Shown one piece after another: positions 29,940 through 38,127 of a stretch of 64,000 nt of DNA; positions within the stretch are counted from its first letter, which is position 1; every line of letters starts with the position of its first letter. The notes beneath the pieces were generated by a model. The model was given only the letters and a program-made list of their open reading frames with translations, was not told the origin of the DNA and did not search any database. The stretch comes from Streptomyces sp. RB17 (GTDB lineage: Bacteria; Actinomycetota; Actinomycetes; Streptomycetales; Streptomycetaceae). The stretch spans positions 744,001 through 808,000 of the forward strand of contig NZ_WEGL01000003.1 of the NCBI RefSeq assembly GCF_009604455.1, written 5' to 3'. A program made the position numbers and the translations under genes.

Positions 29940-29955
29940 TGTGAAGCAGGTCACA
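29940..29955. promoter_or_regulatory. Rex-type redox operator upstream of nuoA
   Basis: TGTGAAGCAGGTCACA matches the Streptomyces Rex operator consensus TGTGAACNNNTTCACA at 11 of 13 defined positions. It lies 116 bp before the nuoA start and overlaps TTGTGA on the minus strand, a possible -35. Rex binds when NADH/NAD+ is low and leaves when NADH rises, which would fit induction of complex I. The nuo operon is, as I recall, a reported Rex target in S. coelicolor. Confidence 0.6.
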
Positions 29956-30259
29956 AGCCCAGTTGCCACGCATCTTATGCCCGCGGCTCTGTGATCTGCG
30001 ACACGGGGTATTGCACGAGCTTTGTGATCTCCACCACCTGACGAAGGATCATGAAGTCGGATGATGAGTGATCTTCATACGCGAAGCGTTCAGTTGATCA
30101 CCAGAAGTGACATTCTCGCTCGTCATCGCAGGCCGGAGGATGCGTCTCCATATCAAGAGAGTTCCGCTGCATGCAAATTGGCGTGGGACGCAGGCGCCTG
30201 CTAAATGGGCGCGTTCACACATCAGAGGGAGGTGCGGGACGCGATGTGGACGCGGGTCC

Positions 30260-30277
30260 GAACGCGTGCACGCGTTC
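30260..30277. repeat. Perfect 18-bp palindrome
   Basis: GAACGCGTG directly abuts its complement CACGCGTTC. It sits in the nuoA/NlpC intergenic region, about 300 bp before the NlpC/P60 start. It is a probable dimeric regulator site, and the right half overlaps a weak Rex-like match. Confidence 0.5.
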
Positions 30278-30425
30278 ACGAGCCCCTCACGCGCGGGACG
30301 CCACGTTTCCGGTGACCGTTCCGTGACCTCCGCCACATCAATGAGAGGACTCTGAGAACCGGGCTTGGCCAATGACCTCAACCGATGGTAGGCGGGGGGC
30401 AATTCGGGCGTAATGATCAAAGACC

Positions 30426-30445
30426 GTGATCAAGCCCTTGATCAC
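30426..30445. promoter_or_regulatory. Inverted repeat upstream of the NlpC/P60 gene
   Basis: GTGATCAAG and CTTGATCAC are separated by CC, giving perfect 9-bp arms. Further TGATCA cores occur at 30413-30418 and 30093-30098. The position, about 130 bp before the hydrolase start, suggests an operator. The binding protein is unknown. Confidence 0.45.
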
Positions 30446-30576
30446 CGACGTCCGCAATGTCCGTTACGGCGTCAATAAAGAGCGACACGCCTGGGATTCC
30501 AGGTCTCGATTGAGCAACTGTGGCGCAGCACACGTTTCTTGAAGATATGAAGGAGCCCCTGGTACCGCTTATTCCC

Positions 30577-31374
30577 ATGTCCCACACCGCTCACATACGC
30601 AGCCACCGGAAGCCCCGCCGCAGCGCGTCGTCCCTCGCGATGCGGGCCGGAGTTGCCGGTGGCGTCCTCAGCACCCTGGCAGTCGCCGGGGCGTCCGGCT
30701 CGGCGAACGCGGCCGAGCCGGTGACGCAGACCCTCGAACTGCCCACCCTGACGGCCGACCTGGCCGCCCAGGCGGCCCAGTCCGCGGACGCCACCCAGCA
30801 GGCCGCCGCGAACTACCAGCTGCAGGCCGAGCGTGACGCGGCCGCCGCAAAGGCCGCGAAGCAGGCCAAGGCGGACCTCGCCGAGGCGAAGCAGAAGGCC
30901 GCCGAGGCCAAGAAGAAGGCCGAGGAGGCCGCCCGCAAGGCCGCCGCCGAGCGTGCCTCGCGCAACGCGGAGCGGACGACGCTCGCCGCCACGGACACCG
31001 GGAGCACGTCCACGGCCACCGGTTCGGCCGCGTCCGTCATCTCCTTCGTGAAGGCGCAGATCGGCAAGTCCTACGTCCTGGGCGCCTCCGGCCCGAGCGC
31101 CTACGACTGCTCCGGCCTGGTGCAGTCCGCCTTCAAGCAGATCGGCGTCAGCCTGCCGCGTGTCTCCCAGGACCAGTCGACCGCCGGCACGCAGGTCTCG
31201 CTGAGCAACCTGCAGCCGGGCGACATCCTCTACTGGGGCAGCGCGGGCAGCGCGTACCACGTGGCGGTGTACGTCGGCGACGGTATGTTCGTCGGAGCGC
31301 AGAACCCGTCCACCGGCATCGTCGAGAAGCCGCTGTCGTACGACCCGCCGACCGGCGCCGTGCGGGTGCTCTGA
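30577..31374 (+). CDS. Secreted NlpC/P60 peptidoglycan endopeptidase
   Basis: A 265-residue secreted hydrolase. A signal peptide ends near residue 45 (GSANA/AEP), a long Ala/Lys/Glu-rich coiled coil covers about 65-135, a short Ser/Thr linker follows, and the NlpC/P60 domain spans about 150-265 with catalytic C178 (YDCSGLVQ) and H228 (AYHVAVYVGDG). It cuts peptide stems of peptidoglycan. ATG 30577 begins a normal signal peptide; the AAGGAG motif is 22 bp upstream, so an earlier in-frame ATG at 30547 remains possible. Confidence 0.88.
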   Translation: MSHTAHIRSHRKPRRSASSLAMRAGVAGGVLSTLAVAGASGSANAAEPVTQTLELPTLTADLAAQAAQSADATQQAAANYQLQAERDAAAAKAAKQAKADLAEAKQKAAEAKKKAEEAARKAAAERASRNAERTTLAATDTGSTSTATGSAASVISFVKAQIGKSYVLGASGPSAYDCSGLVQSAFKQIGVSLPRVSQDQSTAGTQVSLSNLQPGDILYWGSAGSAYHVAVYVGDGMFVGAQNPSTGIVEKPLSYDPPTGAVRVL

Positions 31375-31401
31375 GCACCTCGCACACCTCTCAACGCGCA
31401 T

Positions 31402-31432
31402 AGGGCCGCAGCCGCTCGGGGGCAGCGGCCCT
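31402..31432 (+). terminator. Stem-loop after the NlpC/P60 gene
   Basis: AGGGCCGC (31402-31409) pairs perfectly with GCGGCCCT (31425-31432) around a 15-nt loop, 28 bp beyond the stop codon. There is no U-run, as is common in streptomycete terminators. Confidence 0.6.
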
Positions 31433-31525
31433 GGCGTCGTTCCCGGCGCGCCACAGGGCCCTTCCTGGCATGCTCTGCGCGGGCCGCCGTACGGCGGTCC
31501 GTCCATGAGCGAAGGAGAGCGCGTC

Positions 31526-32152
31526 ATGCCACGCGTGTTCGTACAGGGAAGGCCCGCCGACCGCTACCCCCGCCACGCCCCCGAGGCCGGGCGTGGTGCG
31601 GTGCGCCGGATCACCGAGGTCGGCGAGGAGGTCCTGCACAAGCCCTGCCGGGACGTGACGGAGTTCGGGCCCGACCTCGCCGCGCTCATCGACGACATGT
31701 TCCTCACCCTGTATGTCGCCCAAGGGGCGGGACTTGCCGCGAACCAGGTAGGGGTCGATCTGCGGCTGTTCGTGTACGACTGCCCCGATGACGACGGAGT
31801 CCGGCATGTCGGACACATCGTCAATCCGGTGCTCGAAACGCCCACGAGCGGGCGGCGGTTGCTGGAGGAGGGCGAGGGCTGCCTGTCGGTGCCGGGTGCC
31901 GTGATGGCCGTACCGCGGCCGGACCGGGCCGTTGTGCGTGGGCAGGACAAGGACGGCAGCCCGATTGCCATCGAGGGCAGGGGGTACTTCGCGCGCTGCC
32001 TCATTCACGAGACCGACCACACCAACGGGTACATCTACCTGGATCGGCTCTCCAAGCGGGAGAAAAAGGATGCCCTGCGGCAGATGGCGGACCGACGGGA
32101 CGAGGTGTTCGCCCGCCGGGCCGCCAGGGCCGAGGAGCTGAGCCCGGCCTAG
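31526..32152 (+). CDS. def: Peptide deformylase
   Basis: A 208-residue iron/zinc deformylase that removes the formyl group from nascent proteins. The three family motifs are present: GAGLAANQ (67-74), EGCLS (117-121, metal ligand C119) and HETDH (161-165). The first about 25 residues are a nonconserved basic leader. ATG 31526 was chosen over 31505 because AAGGAGAG lies just before it. A 14-bp palindrome (CCGCCGT/ACGGCGG, 31484-31497) sits in the upstream region. It converges with the MenJ-like gene, 7 bp apart. Confidence 0.93.
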   Translation: MPRVFVQGRPADRYPRHAPEAGRGAVRRITEVGEEVLHKPCRDVTEFGPDLAALIDDMFLTLYVAQGAGLAANQVGVDLRLFVYDCPDDDGVRHVGHIVNPVLETPTSGRRLLEEGEGCLSVPGAVMAVPRPDRAVVRGQDKDGSPIAIEGRGYFARCLIHETDHTNGYIYLDRLSKREKKDALRQMADRRDEVFARRAARAEELSPA

Positions 32153-32159
32153 AAGAGGC

Positions 32160-33452
32160 TCACGCCTTCGGGGCCACCTTGCTCAGGCCGTTGATGATGC
32201 GGTCCATCGCGTCGCCGCCCGTGGGGTCGGTGAGGTTCGCGAGGAGTTTGAGGGTGAACTTCATCAGCATCGGGTGCGTGAGACCCCGCTGGGCGGCGAT
32301 CTGCATGACCTTCGGGTTGCCGATGAGCTTCACGAAGGCACGGCCGAGCGTGTAGTAGCCGCCGTAGGTGTCCTTGAGGACGCGCGGGTAGCGCTGCAGG
32401 GCGATCTCGCGCTGGGCGGGCGTGGCCCGCGCGTGGGCCTGGACGATGACGTCGGCGGCGATCTGGCCGGACTCCATGGCGTAGGCGATGCCCTCGCCGT
32501 TGAAGGGGTTCACCAGGCCGCCGGCGTCACCGACGAGCAGCAGGCCGCGCGTGTAGTGGGGCTGGCGGTTGAAGGCCATGGGGAGGGCGGCGCCGCGGAT
32601 CGGGCCGGTCATGTTCTCCGGGGTGTAGCCCCAGTCCTCCGGCATGGAGGCGCACCAGGCCTTGAGGATCTCGCGCCAGTCCAGCTCCTTGAAGGAGGCG
32701 GAGGTGTTCAGCACGCCGAGGCCGACGTTCGAGGTGCCGTCACCCATGCCGAAGATCCAGCCGTAGCCGGGCAGCAGCCGGTCCTGGGCGCCGCGGCGGT
32801 CCCACAGCTCCAGCCAGGACTCCAGGTAGTCGTCCTCGTGGCGGGGGCTCTCGAAATACGTCCGGACCGCGACGCCCATCGGACGGTCCTCGCGGCGGTG
32901 CAGGCCCATCGCGAGGGACAGGCGGGTGGAGTTGCCGTCGGCGGCCACCACGAGCGGCGCGTGGAAGCTGACCTCGCGCTTCTCCTCGCCGAGCTTGGCG
33001 GTGACGCCGGTGATGCGGCCGGTGCGGTCGTCGATGACGGGGCCGGAGACGTTGCAGCGCTCGAACAACCGCGCCCCCGCCTTCTGGGCGTTGCGGGCGA
33101 GCTGCTCGTCGAAGTCGTCGCGCTTACGGACCAGTCCGTAGTTCGGGTAGGCGGCGAGATCCGGCCAGTCCAGCTGGAGGCGGGAGCCGCCGCCGATGAT
33201 GCGCAGGCCCTTGTTGCGCAGCCAGCCGGCCTCCTCGGAGATGTCGATGCCCATGGCGACGAGCTGCTTGACCGCGCGCGGGGTGAGGCCGTCGCCGCAC
33301 ACCTTCTCGCGCGGGAACTCGGTCTTCTCCAGGAGCAGGACGTCGAGGCCGGCCTTGGCGAGGTGGTACGCGGTCGTGGAGCCGGCCGGCCCCGCGCCCA
33401 CGACGATCACATCGGCGGTGTTCTCGGAGAGGGGCTCGGTCTCGACGGTCAC
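32160..33452 (-). CDS. menJ: Geranylgeranyl reductase-family flavoprotein, MenJ-like menaquinone reductase
   Basis: A 430-residue FAD enzyme with GAGPAG (19-24) at the dinucleotide site, a central DGNSTRLS motif and the conserved LLVGDAGGLVNPFNGEGIAYAMESG near residue 295. The family saturates isoprenoid double bonds; in mycobacteria MenJ reduces a double bond of the menaquinone side chain. Streptomycetes make partly hydrogenated MK-9, and the gene lies between the nuo operon and menG, so this role is likely though inferred. The GTG at 33452 follows GGGGAG; an upstream start at 33494 lacks this support. Confidence 0.78.
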   Translation of the reverse strand: MTVETEPLSENTADVIVVGAGPAGSTTAYHLAKAGLDVLLLEKTEFPREKVCGDGLTPRAVKQLVAMGIDISEEAGWLRNKGLRIIGGGSRLQLDWPDLAAYPNYGLVRKRDDFDEQLARNAQKAGARLFERCNVSGPVIDDRTGRITGVTAKLGEEKREVSFHAPLVVAADGNSTRLSLAMGLHRREDRPMGVAVRTYFESPRHEDDYLESWLELWDRRGAQDRLLPGYGWIFGMGDGTSNVGLGVLNTSASFKELDWREILKAWCASMPEDWGYTPENMTGPIRGAALPMAFNRQPHYTRGLLLVGDAGGLVNPFNGEGIAYAMESGQIAADVIVQAHARATPAQREIALQRYPRVLKDTYGGYYTLGRAFVKLIGNPKVMQIAAQRGLTHPMLMKFTLKLLANLTDPTGGDAMDRIINGLSKVAPKA

Positions 33453-33548
33453 GGCGGGATCTCCCCAGTTCGAAATCTGTGTGCCGACCGGCACTGGACA
33501 TGGGCAGTCTATTCAGCAGAATTGATCACCCGGCTGAAGGGCTGCCCT

Positions 33549-34067
33549 GTGAACCGACCACTCCCCGCGGTACGGCTGCGGGTTCCCACCCACGAGGACG
33601 CGATCGCCTGGCACCGGGTCTTCGACGACCCCGAGGTCATGGAGTTCTACGGCGGCAAGCCGGCGGCCCTGTCGGTCTACGAGGAACTCACCGCGCGGCA
33701 GCGGCGGCACGACGCCGAGCTCGGCTTCTGCCTGTGGACCATGCTGGACGAGGCCGGCGAGGTCATCGGCTTCACCGGGGCGCAGCCCTGGCGGCCGGAC
33801 TGGGGGCCGGTGGGCGAGATGGAGATCGGCTGGCGGCTCGGCCGCGCGCACTGGGGCAAGGGGTACGTCACCGCGGCCGCGCGCGAGACGCTCGAGCGGG
33901 TGCGGACGGCCGGGGTCAAGGAGGTGGTGGCGATGGTCCGGCCGGGCAACGAACGGTCGATCGCGGTGACCCGGCGGCTCGGTATGCGCCCGGCGGAGAG
34001 CTATCCGCATCCCACTCTGGACGAGGACGCCCTCTGTTTCCGGCTGAGCCTCGGCGACACAGAGTAG
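33549..34067 (+). CDS. GNAT-family N-acetyltransferase (RimJ/RimL type)
   Basis: A 172-residue acetyl-CoA-dependent acyltransferase. The acetyl-CoA loop is visible in GRAHWGKGYVTAA and the C-terminal VRPGNERSIAVTRRLGM helix is typical of the RimJ/RimL-like subgroup acting on amino groups of proteins or small molecules. GTG 33549 follows GAAGGG. It is divergent from the MenJ-like gene with a 96-bp gap. Substrate unknown. Confidence 0.82.
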   Translation: MNRPLPAVRLRVPTHEDAIAWHRVFDDPEVMEFYGGKPAALSVYEELTARQRRHDAELGFCLWTMLDEAGEVIGFTGAQPWRPDWGPVGEMEIGWRLGRAHWGKGYVTAAARETLERVRTAGVKEVVAMVRPGNERSIAVTRRLGMRPAESYPHPTLDEDALCFRLSLGDTE

Positions 34068-34140
34068 TCATCTGTCACAGAAAGACACCGGCTCCTTCCG
34101 GCCGGGGCGCACGGGAGTTACCCTTCCAGTACCGCTGGGG

Positions 34141-34485
34141 GTGACATCTGTGCGCATAACACCCAAAACACCCGAAGTGCGCGTGCCGCGGCTGGTCGGA
34201 CTGATGGCCGTGGACGCGCGCGAATCGGCCCGGGCGCAGGGCCTGTTCCTCAATGCGCCGGACCGCCCCGACTTCCACCTCGCGGTCGTGGACTACGTCG
34301 TACGCCAGTACCCGCAGCCCGGCGCCGAGGTGCCCCGGGACTCCATGGTGTACGTGTGGTTCGACTTCGGTGAGGGCGAGGGCGGCGGTGGCGTGCGCGA
34401 GCCACGCATCCCACGGCCGCCCACGGGCGGACTGCAGCGCGAGCTCGGTGAGCCCGGGGACGCCTTCGAGACCATCAACCGCTAG
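34141..34485 (+). CDS. Small PASTA-domain protein
   Basis: A 114-residue protein with one PASTA domain (about residues 14-75: VRVPRLVGLMAVDARESAR, then VVRQYPQPGAEVPRDSMVYVWF). PASTA domains in Ser/Thr kinases and penicillin-binding proteins contact cell-wall fragments or beta-lactams. Here the domain is alone, with no signal peptide or membrane segment, so it would be cytoplasmic. A Gly/Arg/Pro-rich tail follows. Start is GTG 34141 or GTG 34150. Confidence 0.72.
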   Translation: MTSVRITPKTPEVRVPRLVGLMAVDARESARAQGLFLNAPDRPDFHLAVVDYVVRQYPQPGAEVPRDSMVYVWFDFGEGEGGGGVREPRIPRPPTGGLQRELGEPGDAFETINR

Positions 34486-34500
34486 CCCCCGTGCAGCGCC

Positions 34501-35196
34501 TCAGCTCTCCTTGAAGCCCCGGTGCAGCGCGACCACACCCCCGGTGAGGTTGCGCCAGGCCACCTTCGACCAGCCCGCCTTGCGCAGCCGCTCGGCGAGG
34601 GCGGGCTGGTCGGGCCAGGCGCGGATGGACTCGGCGAGGTAGACGTACGCGTCCGGGTTCGAGGACACCGCCCGCGCCACCGGCGGCAGCGCCCGCATCA
34701 GGTACTCGGTGTAGACGGTCCGGAAGGGCGCCCAGGTCGGGTGCGAGAACTCGCAGATCACCACCCGTCCGCCGGGCCGGGTCACCCGGTACATCTCCGC
34801 GAGGGCCGCGTCCGTGTCCTGGACGTTGCGCAGCCCGAAGGAAATCGTCACCGCGTCGAAGGTGTCGTCCTTGAACGGCAGCCGCGTCGCGTCGCCGGCC
34901 GTGAACGGCAGCCAGGTGTGCCTCTTCTTGCCGACCTGCAGCATCCCGAGCGAGAAGTCGCACGGGACGACGTACGCGCCCGTGCGCGCGAAGGGCAGCG
35001 AGGAGGTCGCCGTACCGGCGGCCAGGTCGAGGATCTTCTGCGCGGGGCGCGCGTCGACCGCCTTCGCCACCTCCTTGCGCCACACCCGGTCCTGGCCGAG
35101 CGACAGCACGTCGTTCGTCAGGTCGTACCGTTCCGCCACGTCGTCGAACATCGAGGCGACTTCGTGCGGCTGCTTGTTCAGGGAAGCGCGGGTCAC
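34501..35196 (-). CDS. menG: Demethylmenaquinone methyltransferase
   Basis: A 231-residue SAM-dependent UbiE/MenG enzyme that C-methylates demethylmenaquinone, the last ring step. Signature parts are LDLAAGTATSSLPFA (SAM site), GDATRLPFKDDTFDAV, and RNVQDTDAALAEMYRVTRPGGR. The GTG at 35196 gives the normal family length and starts the conserved ASLNKQPHEVASMFD stretch. It lies downstream of mqnC and the deaminase-like gene on the same strand. Confidence 0.93.
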   Translation of the reverse strand: MTRASLNKQPHEVASMFDDVAERYDLTNDVLSLGQDRVWRKEVAKAVDARPAQKILDLAAGTATSSLPFARTGAYVVPCDFSLGMLQVGKKRHTWLPFTAGDATRLPFKDDTFDAVTISFGLRNVQDTDAALAEMYRVTRPGGRVVICEFSHPTWAPFRTVYTEYLMRALPPVARAVSSNPDAYVYLAESIRAWPDQPALAERLRKAGWSKVAWRNLTGGVVALHRGFKES

Positions 35197-35308
35197 CCGC
35201 CCATTGTTGCAGCCCGCTCTCGCGGGAGGAGCCTGGGCTTCTCCCGTGCCGCGACATCCTCCACCCGGCCGCACAGGGAGGCGTTCGCGGGGGAGGCCGT
35301 CGACGGAG

Positions 35309-35914
35309 TCAGCGGCGTCTGAACACCAGTCGGCCTGCCAGCACCGTCGCCACGCACGTGCCCGCTCCCCGTTCGGTCAGTTCCTCCTCGTCGCGGACGT
35401 CGAAGACGGCGAAGCGGGCGGCCGAGCCCCGGTCGCGGGCAGGGGCGAACACCGCCGGTACTCCGGTGGCGAACGGGTCGAGGGACGGGACACCGGCCGG
35501 GCGAGCGGCACGGCCCGCGAGCACCAGTCCGGTGCGCCGTGCGGCGTCGATGACCGCCTGGTTGCGCAACGGTTCGCAGGCCGCCGCGACCGTGCCGTGC
35601 GCCAGCATGCGCTGCACGCCGCGCCGGGCGCTCGCGCCCCAGCGGGCGTCGTCGAGCGCGAGCGCCGTGAGGGCGTCGCCGGTCAGCGGTTCGGTGCCCA
35701 GTTCGTCGACCTCCCGGGGATCCGGGTGGTACGACTCCTCCAGCAGCTCGGTGCCGTGCTTGTTGACGAGCCCGGGGGTGAGGATGCCGGGCCAGGTGCG
35801 CACGCGCGCGTGCGGGTGGGCGGCGACCAGCTCCTCCAGCGGGCCGGCGCCCGCGATCAGCTCGCCGTCGACGGCGAGGGCGTGGCCCCTGGAGTCCCCG
35901 TGAATCGTCAGCAA
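35309..35914 (-). CDS. Imidazolonepropionase/aminofutalosine deaminase-like protein, short form
   Basis: A 201-residue protein resembling the composite beta-sandwich and first barrel part of amidohydrolases (WPGILTPGLVNKHGTELL, then ARRGVQRMLAHGTVAAA). It is about half the length of working amidohydrolases such as the aminodeoxyfutalosine deaminase MqnX (about 400 residues). The usual HxH metal motif after TPGLVN is replaced by NKHGTE, and no later metal ligands are seen. The start appears to be TTG at 35914, 8 bp after the mqnC stop, so it is almost certainly co-translated with mqnC. Function uncertain: a remnant, a binding protein or an unusual deaminase. Confidence 0.7.
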   Translation of the reverse strand: MLTIHGDSRGHALAVDGELIAGAGPLEELVAAHPHARVRTWPGILTPGLVNKHGTELLEESYHPDPREVDELGTEPLTGDALTALALDDARWGASARRGVQRMLAHGTVAAACEPLRNQAVIDAARRTGLVLAGRAARPAGVPSLDPFATGVPAVFAPARDRGSAARFAVFDVRDEEELTERGAGTCVATVLAGRLVFRRR

Positions 35915-35921
35915 AACTGCC

Positions 35922-37121
35922 TCAGTTGGTTGCCAGCAGCTTCAGTTCGGGGTGGGCCGTTCCGCCCTCGATGGCCGTGGACGAGATGTGGGACATCACC
36001 CGCTCGTCGACGGGGTCGTTCGCCGGGTCGTCGTGGACGACCAGGTGCTCGTACGTCGTGGCGCGCTGCGCCGGGACGCGGCCCGCCTTGCGGATGAGGT
36101 CGATGATCTCCAGGCGGTTGGAGCGGTGCTTGGCGCCGGCCGAGGAGACCACGTTCTCCTCCAGCATGATCGAGCCGAGGTCGTCCGCGCCGTAGTGCAG
36201 CGACAGCTGGCCGACCTCCTTGCCGGTGGTCAGCCAGGAGCCCTGGATGTGCTGGACGTTGTCGAGGAAGAGGCGGGCGATCGCGATCATCCGCAGGTAC
36301 TCGAAGAGCGTGGCCTGGGTGCGGCCCTTCAGGTGGTTGTTCTCGGGCTGGTAGGTGTACGGGATGAAGGCGCGGAAGCCGCCCGTGCGGTCCTGTACGT
36401 CCCGGATCATCCGCAGGTGCTCGATGCGCTCGGCGTTCGTCTCACCCGTGCCCATCAGCATGGTCGAGGTGGACTCCACGCCCAGCCGGTGTGCGGTCTC
36501 CATGATCTCCAGCCAGCGCTCGCCGGACTCCTTGAGGGGCGCGATGGCCTTGCGGGGCCGCTCGGGGAGGAGTTCGGCGCCGGCACCCGCGAAGGAGTCG
36601 AGGCCGGCCTCGTGGATCCGGGTGATGGCCTCTTCCACCGACACGCCGGAGATACGGGCCATGTGCTCGACCTCGGAGGCGCCGAGGGAGTGGATGACCA
36701 GCTGGGGGAAGGCGTCCTTGATGGCCTTGAAGTGCTTCTCGTAGTACTCCACGCCGTAGTCCGGGTGGTGGCCGCCCTGGAACATGATCTGGGTGCCGCC
36801 CAGCTCGACCGTCTCCGCGCACCGGCGCAGGATGTCGTCGAGGTCGCGGGTCCAGCCCTTCTCCGTGTCCTTGGGAGCCGCGTAGAAGGCGCAGAACTTG
36901 CACGCCGTGACGCACACGTTCGTGTAGTTGATGTTCCGCTCGATGATGTACGTCGCGATGTGCTCGATGCCGGCGTACTTGCGGCGGCGTACGGCGTCTG
37001 CGGCGGCGCCCAGCGCGTGCAGGGGGGCGTCCCGGTACAGGTCGAGGGCTTCCTCGGGCGTGATGCGTCCGCCCGCTGCGGCTCGGTCGAGCACGGACTG
37101 GAGGTCGGCCTTCTCGGTCAC
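35922..37121 (-). CDS. mqnC: Cyclic dehypoxanthinyl futalosine synthase
   Basis: A 399-residue radical SAM enzyme of the futalosine menaquinone pathway. The cluster ligands are C70, C74 and C77 (CVTACKFC), followed by YAAPKDTEKGW. It cyclises dehypoxanthine futalosine to the naphthoquinone precursor. It differs from the paralogous MqnE (50693-51856) in the QGGHHPDYGVEYYE and GSWLTTGKEVGQLSL stretches. The GTG start follows AAAGGGACG. Confidence 0.93.
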   Translation of the reverse strand: MTEKADLQSVLDRAAAGGRITPEEALDLYRDAPLHALGAAADAVRRRKYAGIEHIATYIIERNINYTNVCVTACKFCAFYAAPKDTEKGWTRDLDDILRRCAETVELGGTQIMFQGGHHPDYGVEYYEKHFKAIKDAFPQLVIHSLGASEVEHMARISGVSVEEAITRIHEAGLDSFAGAGAELLPERPRKAIAPLKESGERWLEIMETAHRLGVESTSTMLMGTGETNAERIEHLRMIRDVQDRTGGFRAFIPYTYQPENNHLKGRTQATLFEYLRMIAIARLFLDNVQHIQGSWLTTGKEVGQLSLHYGADDLGSIMLEENVVSSAGAKHRSNRLEIIDLIRKAGRVPAQRATTYEHLVVHDDPANDPVDERVMSHISSTAIEGGTAHPELKLLATN

Positions 37122-37241
37122 CGGGCGTCCCTTTCGTCAAGGAAATTGGAAGGTGCGCGCGAAGCGCTCGTACAAGGGTGGTGGTGGGCGACGGGTGGGC
37201 GGACCGAACCAGCCTACGCCAGCGCTTTCACCGTAAAGACG

Positions 37242-37985
37242 TCAGGCCGCGTACGCGCCGACCAGCAGCCCGGCGAGGGCCCCGGCCAGCAGGAAGGGGC
37301 CGAACGGGATCGCGGTCTTCCGTCCCGCCCGCCGTACGACGACGAGCACAGCGCCGTACAGCGCGCCGAGCAGGAAGCCGGCGAAGGCGCCGAGCAGGAC
37401 GGTGGGCCAGCCGTACCAGCCGAGTACGGCGCCCATGCCGACGGCCAGCTTCACATCGCCGAAGCCCATGCCGGCCTGGTTGATGAGGTACAGCGCGTAG
37501 TAGCCGGCGCCGAGCACGAGGGCGCCGTACAGCGCGGTGAGCCAGTGGCCGGCGTGCTCGGGCAGGAGTGCGGCGAGGCCCAGCAGGGCGAGCGCGGAGG
37601 CGGCGAGCGGCAGGGTCAGCGGGTCGGGCAGCCGCTGCACCCGGAAGTCGACCACGGCCAGCAGCACCCCGACCGGCGCGAGCAGCAGCCAGACCGCCAG
37701 CTCCGGCCGGGTGCCCGTGGCGGCGGCGAGGGCGGCGCACGTCAGTGCGGTGACGAGGGAAGCGGGGAGGGCGGCGGCGGGAGGTACGTCCCCACGGCGG
37801 ATCTCTCCCCCGCACGCGCCGCACGCGAGCCGGCCGATCCAGCCGCGGATCGGATGGCCGTCCGGGCAGTGGTCCCGCCAGGGCTCACCGGACGGTACGG
37901 CGAAGCGGTAGGCGGCACGGGGCAGCAGGGCGCCCACGAGTGCGCCCCACAACGCGGCGACGGCCGCCAGCGCCCCTGTGCCCAT
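37242..37985 (-). CDS. Type IV prepilin peptidase (A24 family)
   Basis: A 247-residue membrane aspartic peptidase with about seven helices. The two catalytic aspartates lie in VDFRVQRLPDPLT (about residue 115) and GMGFGDVKLAVG (about residue 175). A CGACG pair of cysteines near residue 57 recalls the N-terminal zinc/methylase region of PilD. It would process prepilin-like signal sequences, but no pilin or Tad genes are in the window, so its substrates are elsewhere. ATG 37985. Confidence 0.88.
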   Translation of the reverse strand: MGTGALAAVAALWGALVGALLPRAAYRFAVPSGEPWRDHCPDGHPIRGWIGRLACGACGGEIRRGDVPPAAALPASLVTALTCAALAAATGTRPELAVWLLLAPVGVLLAVVDFRVQRLPDPLTLPLAASALALLGLAALLPEHAGHWLTALYGALVLGAGYYALYLINQAGMGFGDVKLAVGMGAVLGWYGWPTVLLGAFAGFLLGALYGAVLVVVRRAGRKTAIPFGPFLLAGALAGLLVGAYAA

Positions 37986-38064
37986 CCGGTCCCCCCGCTC
38001 CCGTAGCGCCCACCGTGCCCCATCGCGTCGTCCCGGTGTCCGGACGCGCCGGCACGGCAGCCCG

Positions 38065-38100
38065 TGGGCCCGGTCCCGGCTGCTTGCGGGGCCGGGCCCA
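38065..38100 (-). terminator. GC-rich stem-loop after the small secreted protein gene
   Basis: TGGGCCCGG (38065-38073) pairs perfectly with CCGGGCCCA (38092-38100). On the minus strand it follows the stop of the gene at 38128-38553 by 27 bp. No U-run is present. Confidence 0.55.
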
Positions 38101-38127
38101 TGAGTCCGTACGACTTCCTATGCTGCC

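Larger units (their letters stand above)
29825..30576. other. Long regulatory intergenic region between nuoA and the NlpC/P60 gene
   Basis: About 750 bp without a credible gene; its base composition is visibly less GC-rich than the flanks. It holds the nuo promoter area, a Rex-like site (29940-29955), two weaker Rex-like matches (30204-30219 and 30265-30280), an 18-bp perfect palindrome (30260-30277) and a 9+9-bp inverted repeat (30426-30445). I looked for a c-di-AMP (ydaO-type) riboswitch before the cell-wall hydrolase and did not recognise its conserved core. Confidence 0.6.

Noticed and set aside
30300..30570. Possible c-di-AMP (ydaO-type) riboswitch before the NlpC/P60 gene
   Set aside because: Expected from similar Streptomyces hydrolase genes, but I could not find the conserved core sequence or a matching fold by eye.
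34141..34485. PASTA protein as a fragment of a Ser/Thr kinase
   Set aside because: It has its own start region, no kinase remnants are upstream and the frame is intact, so it is kept as a small independent gene.
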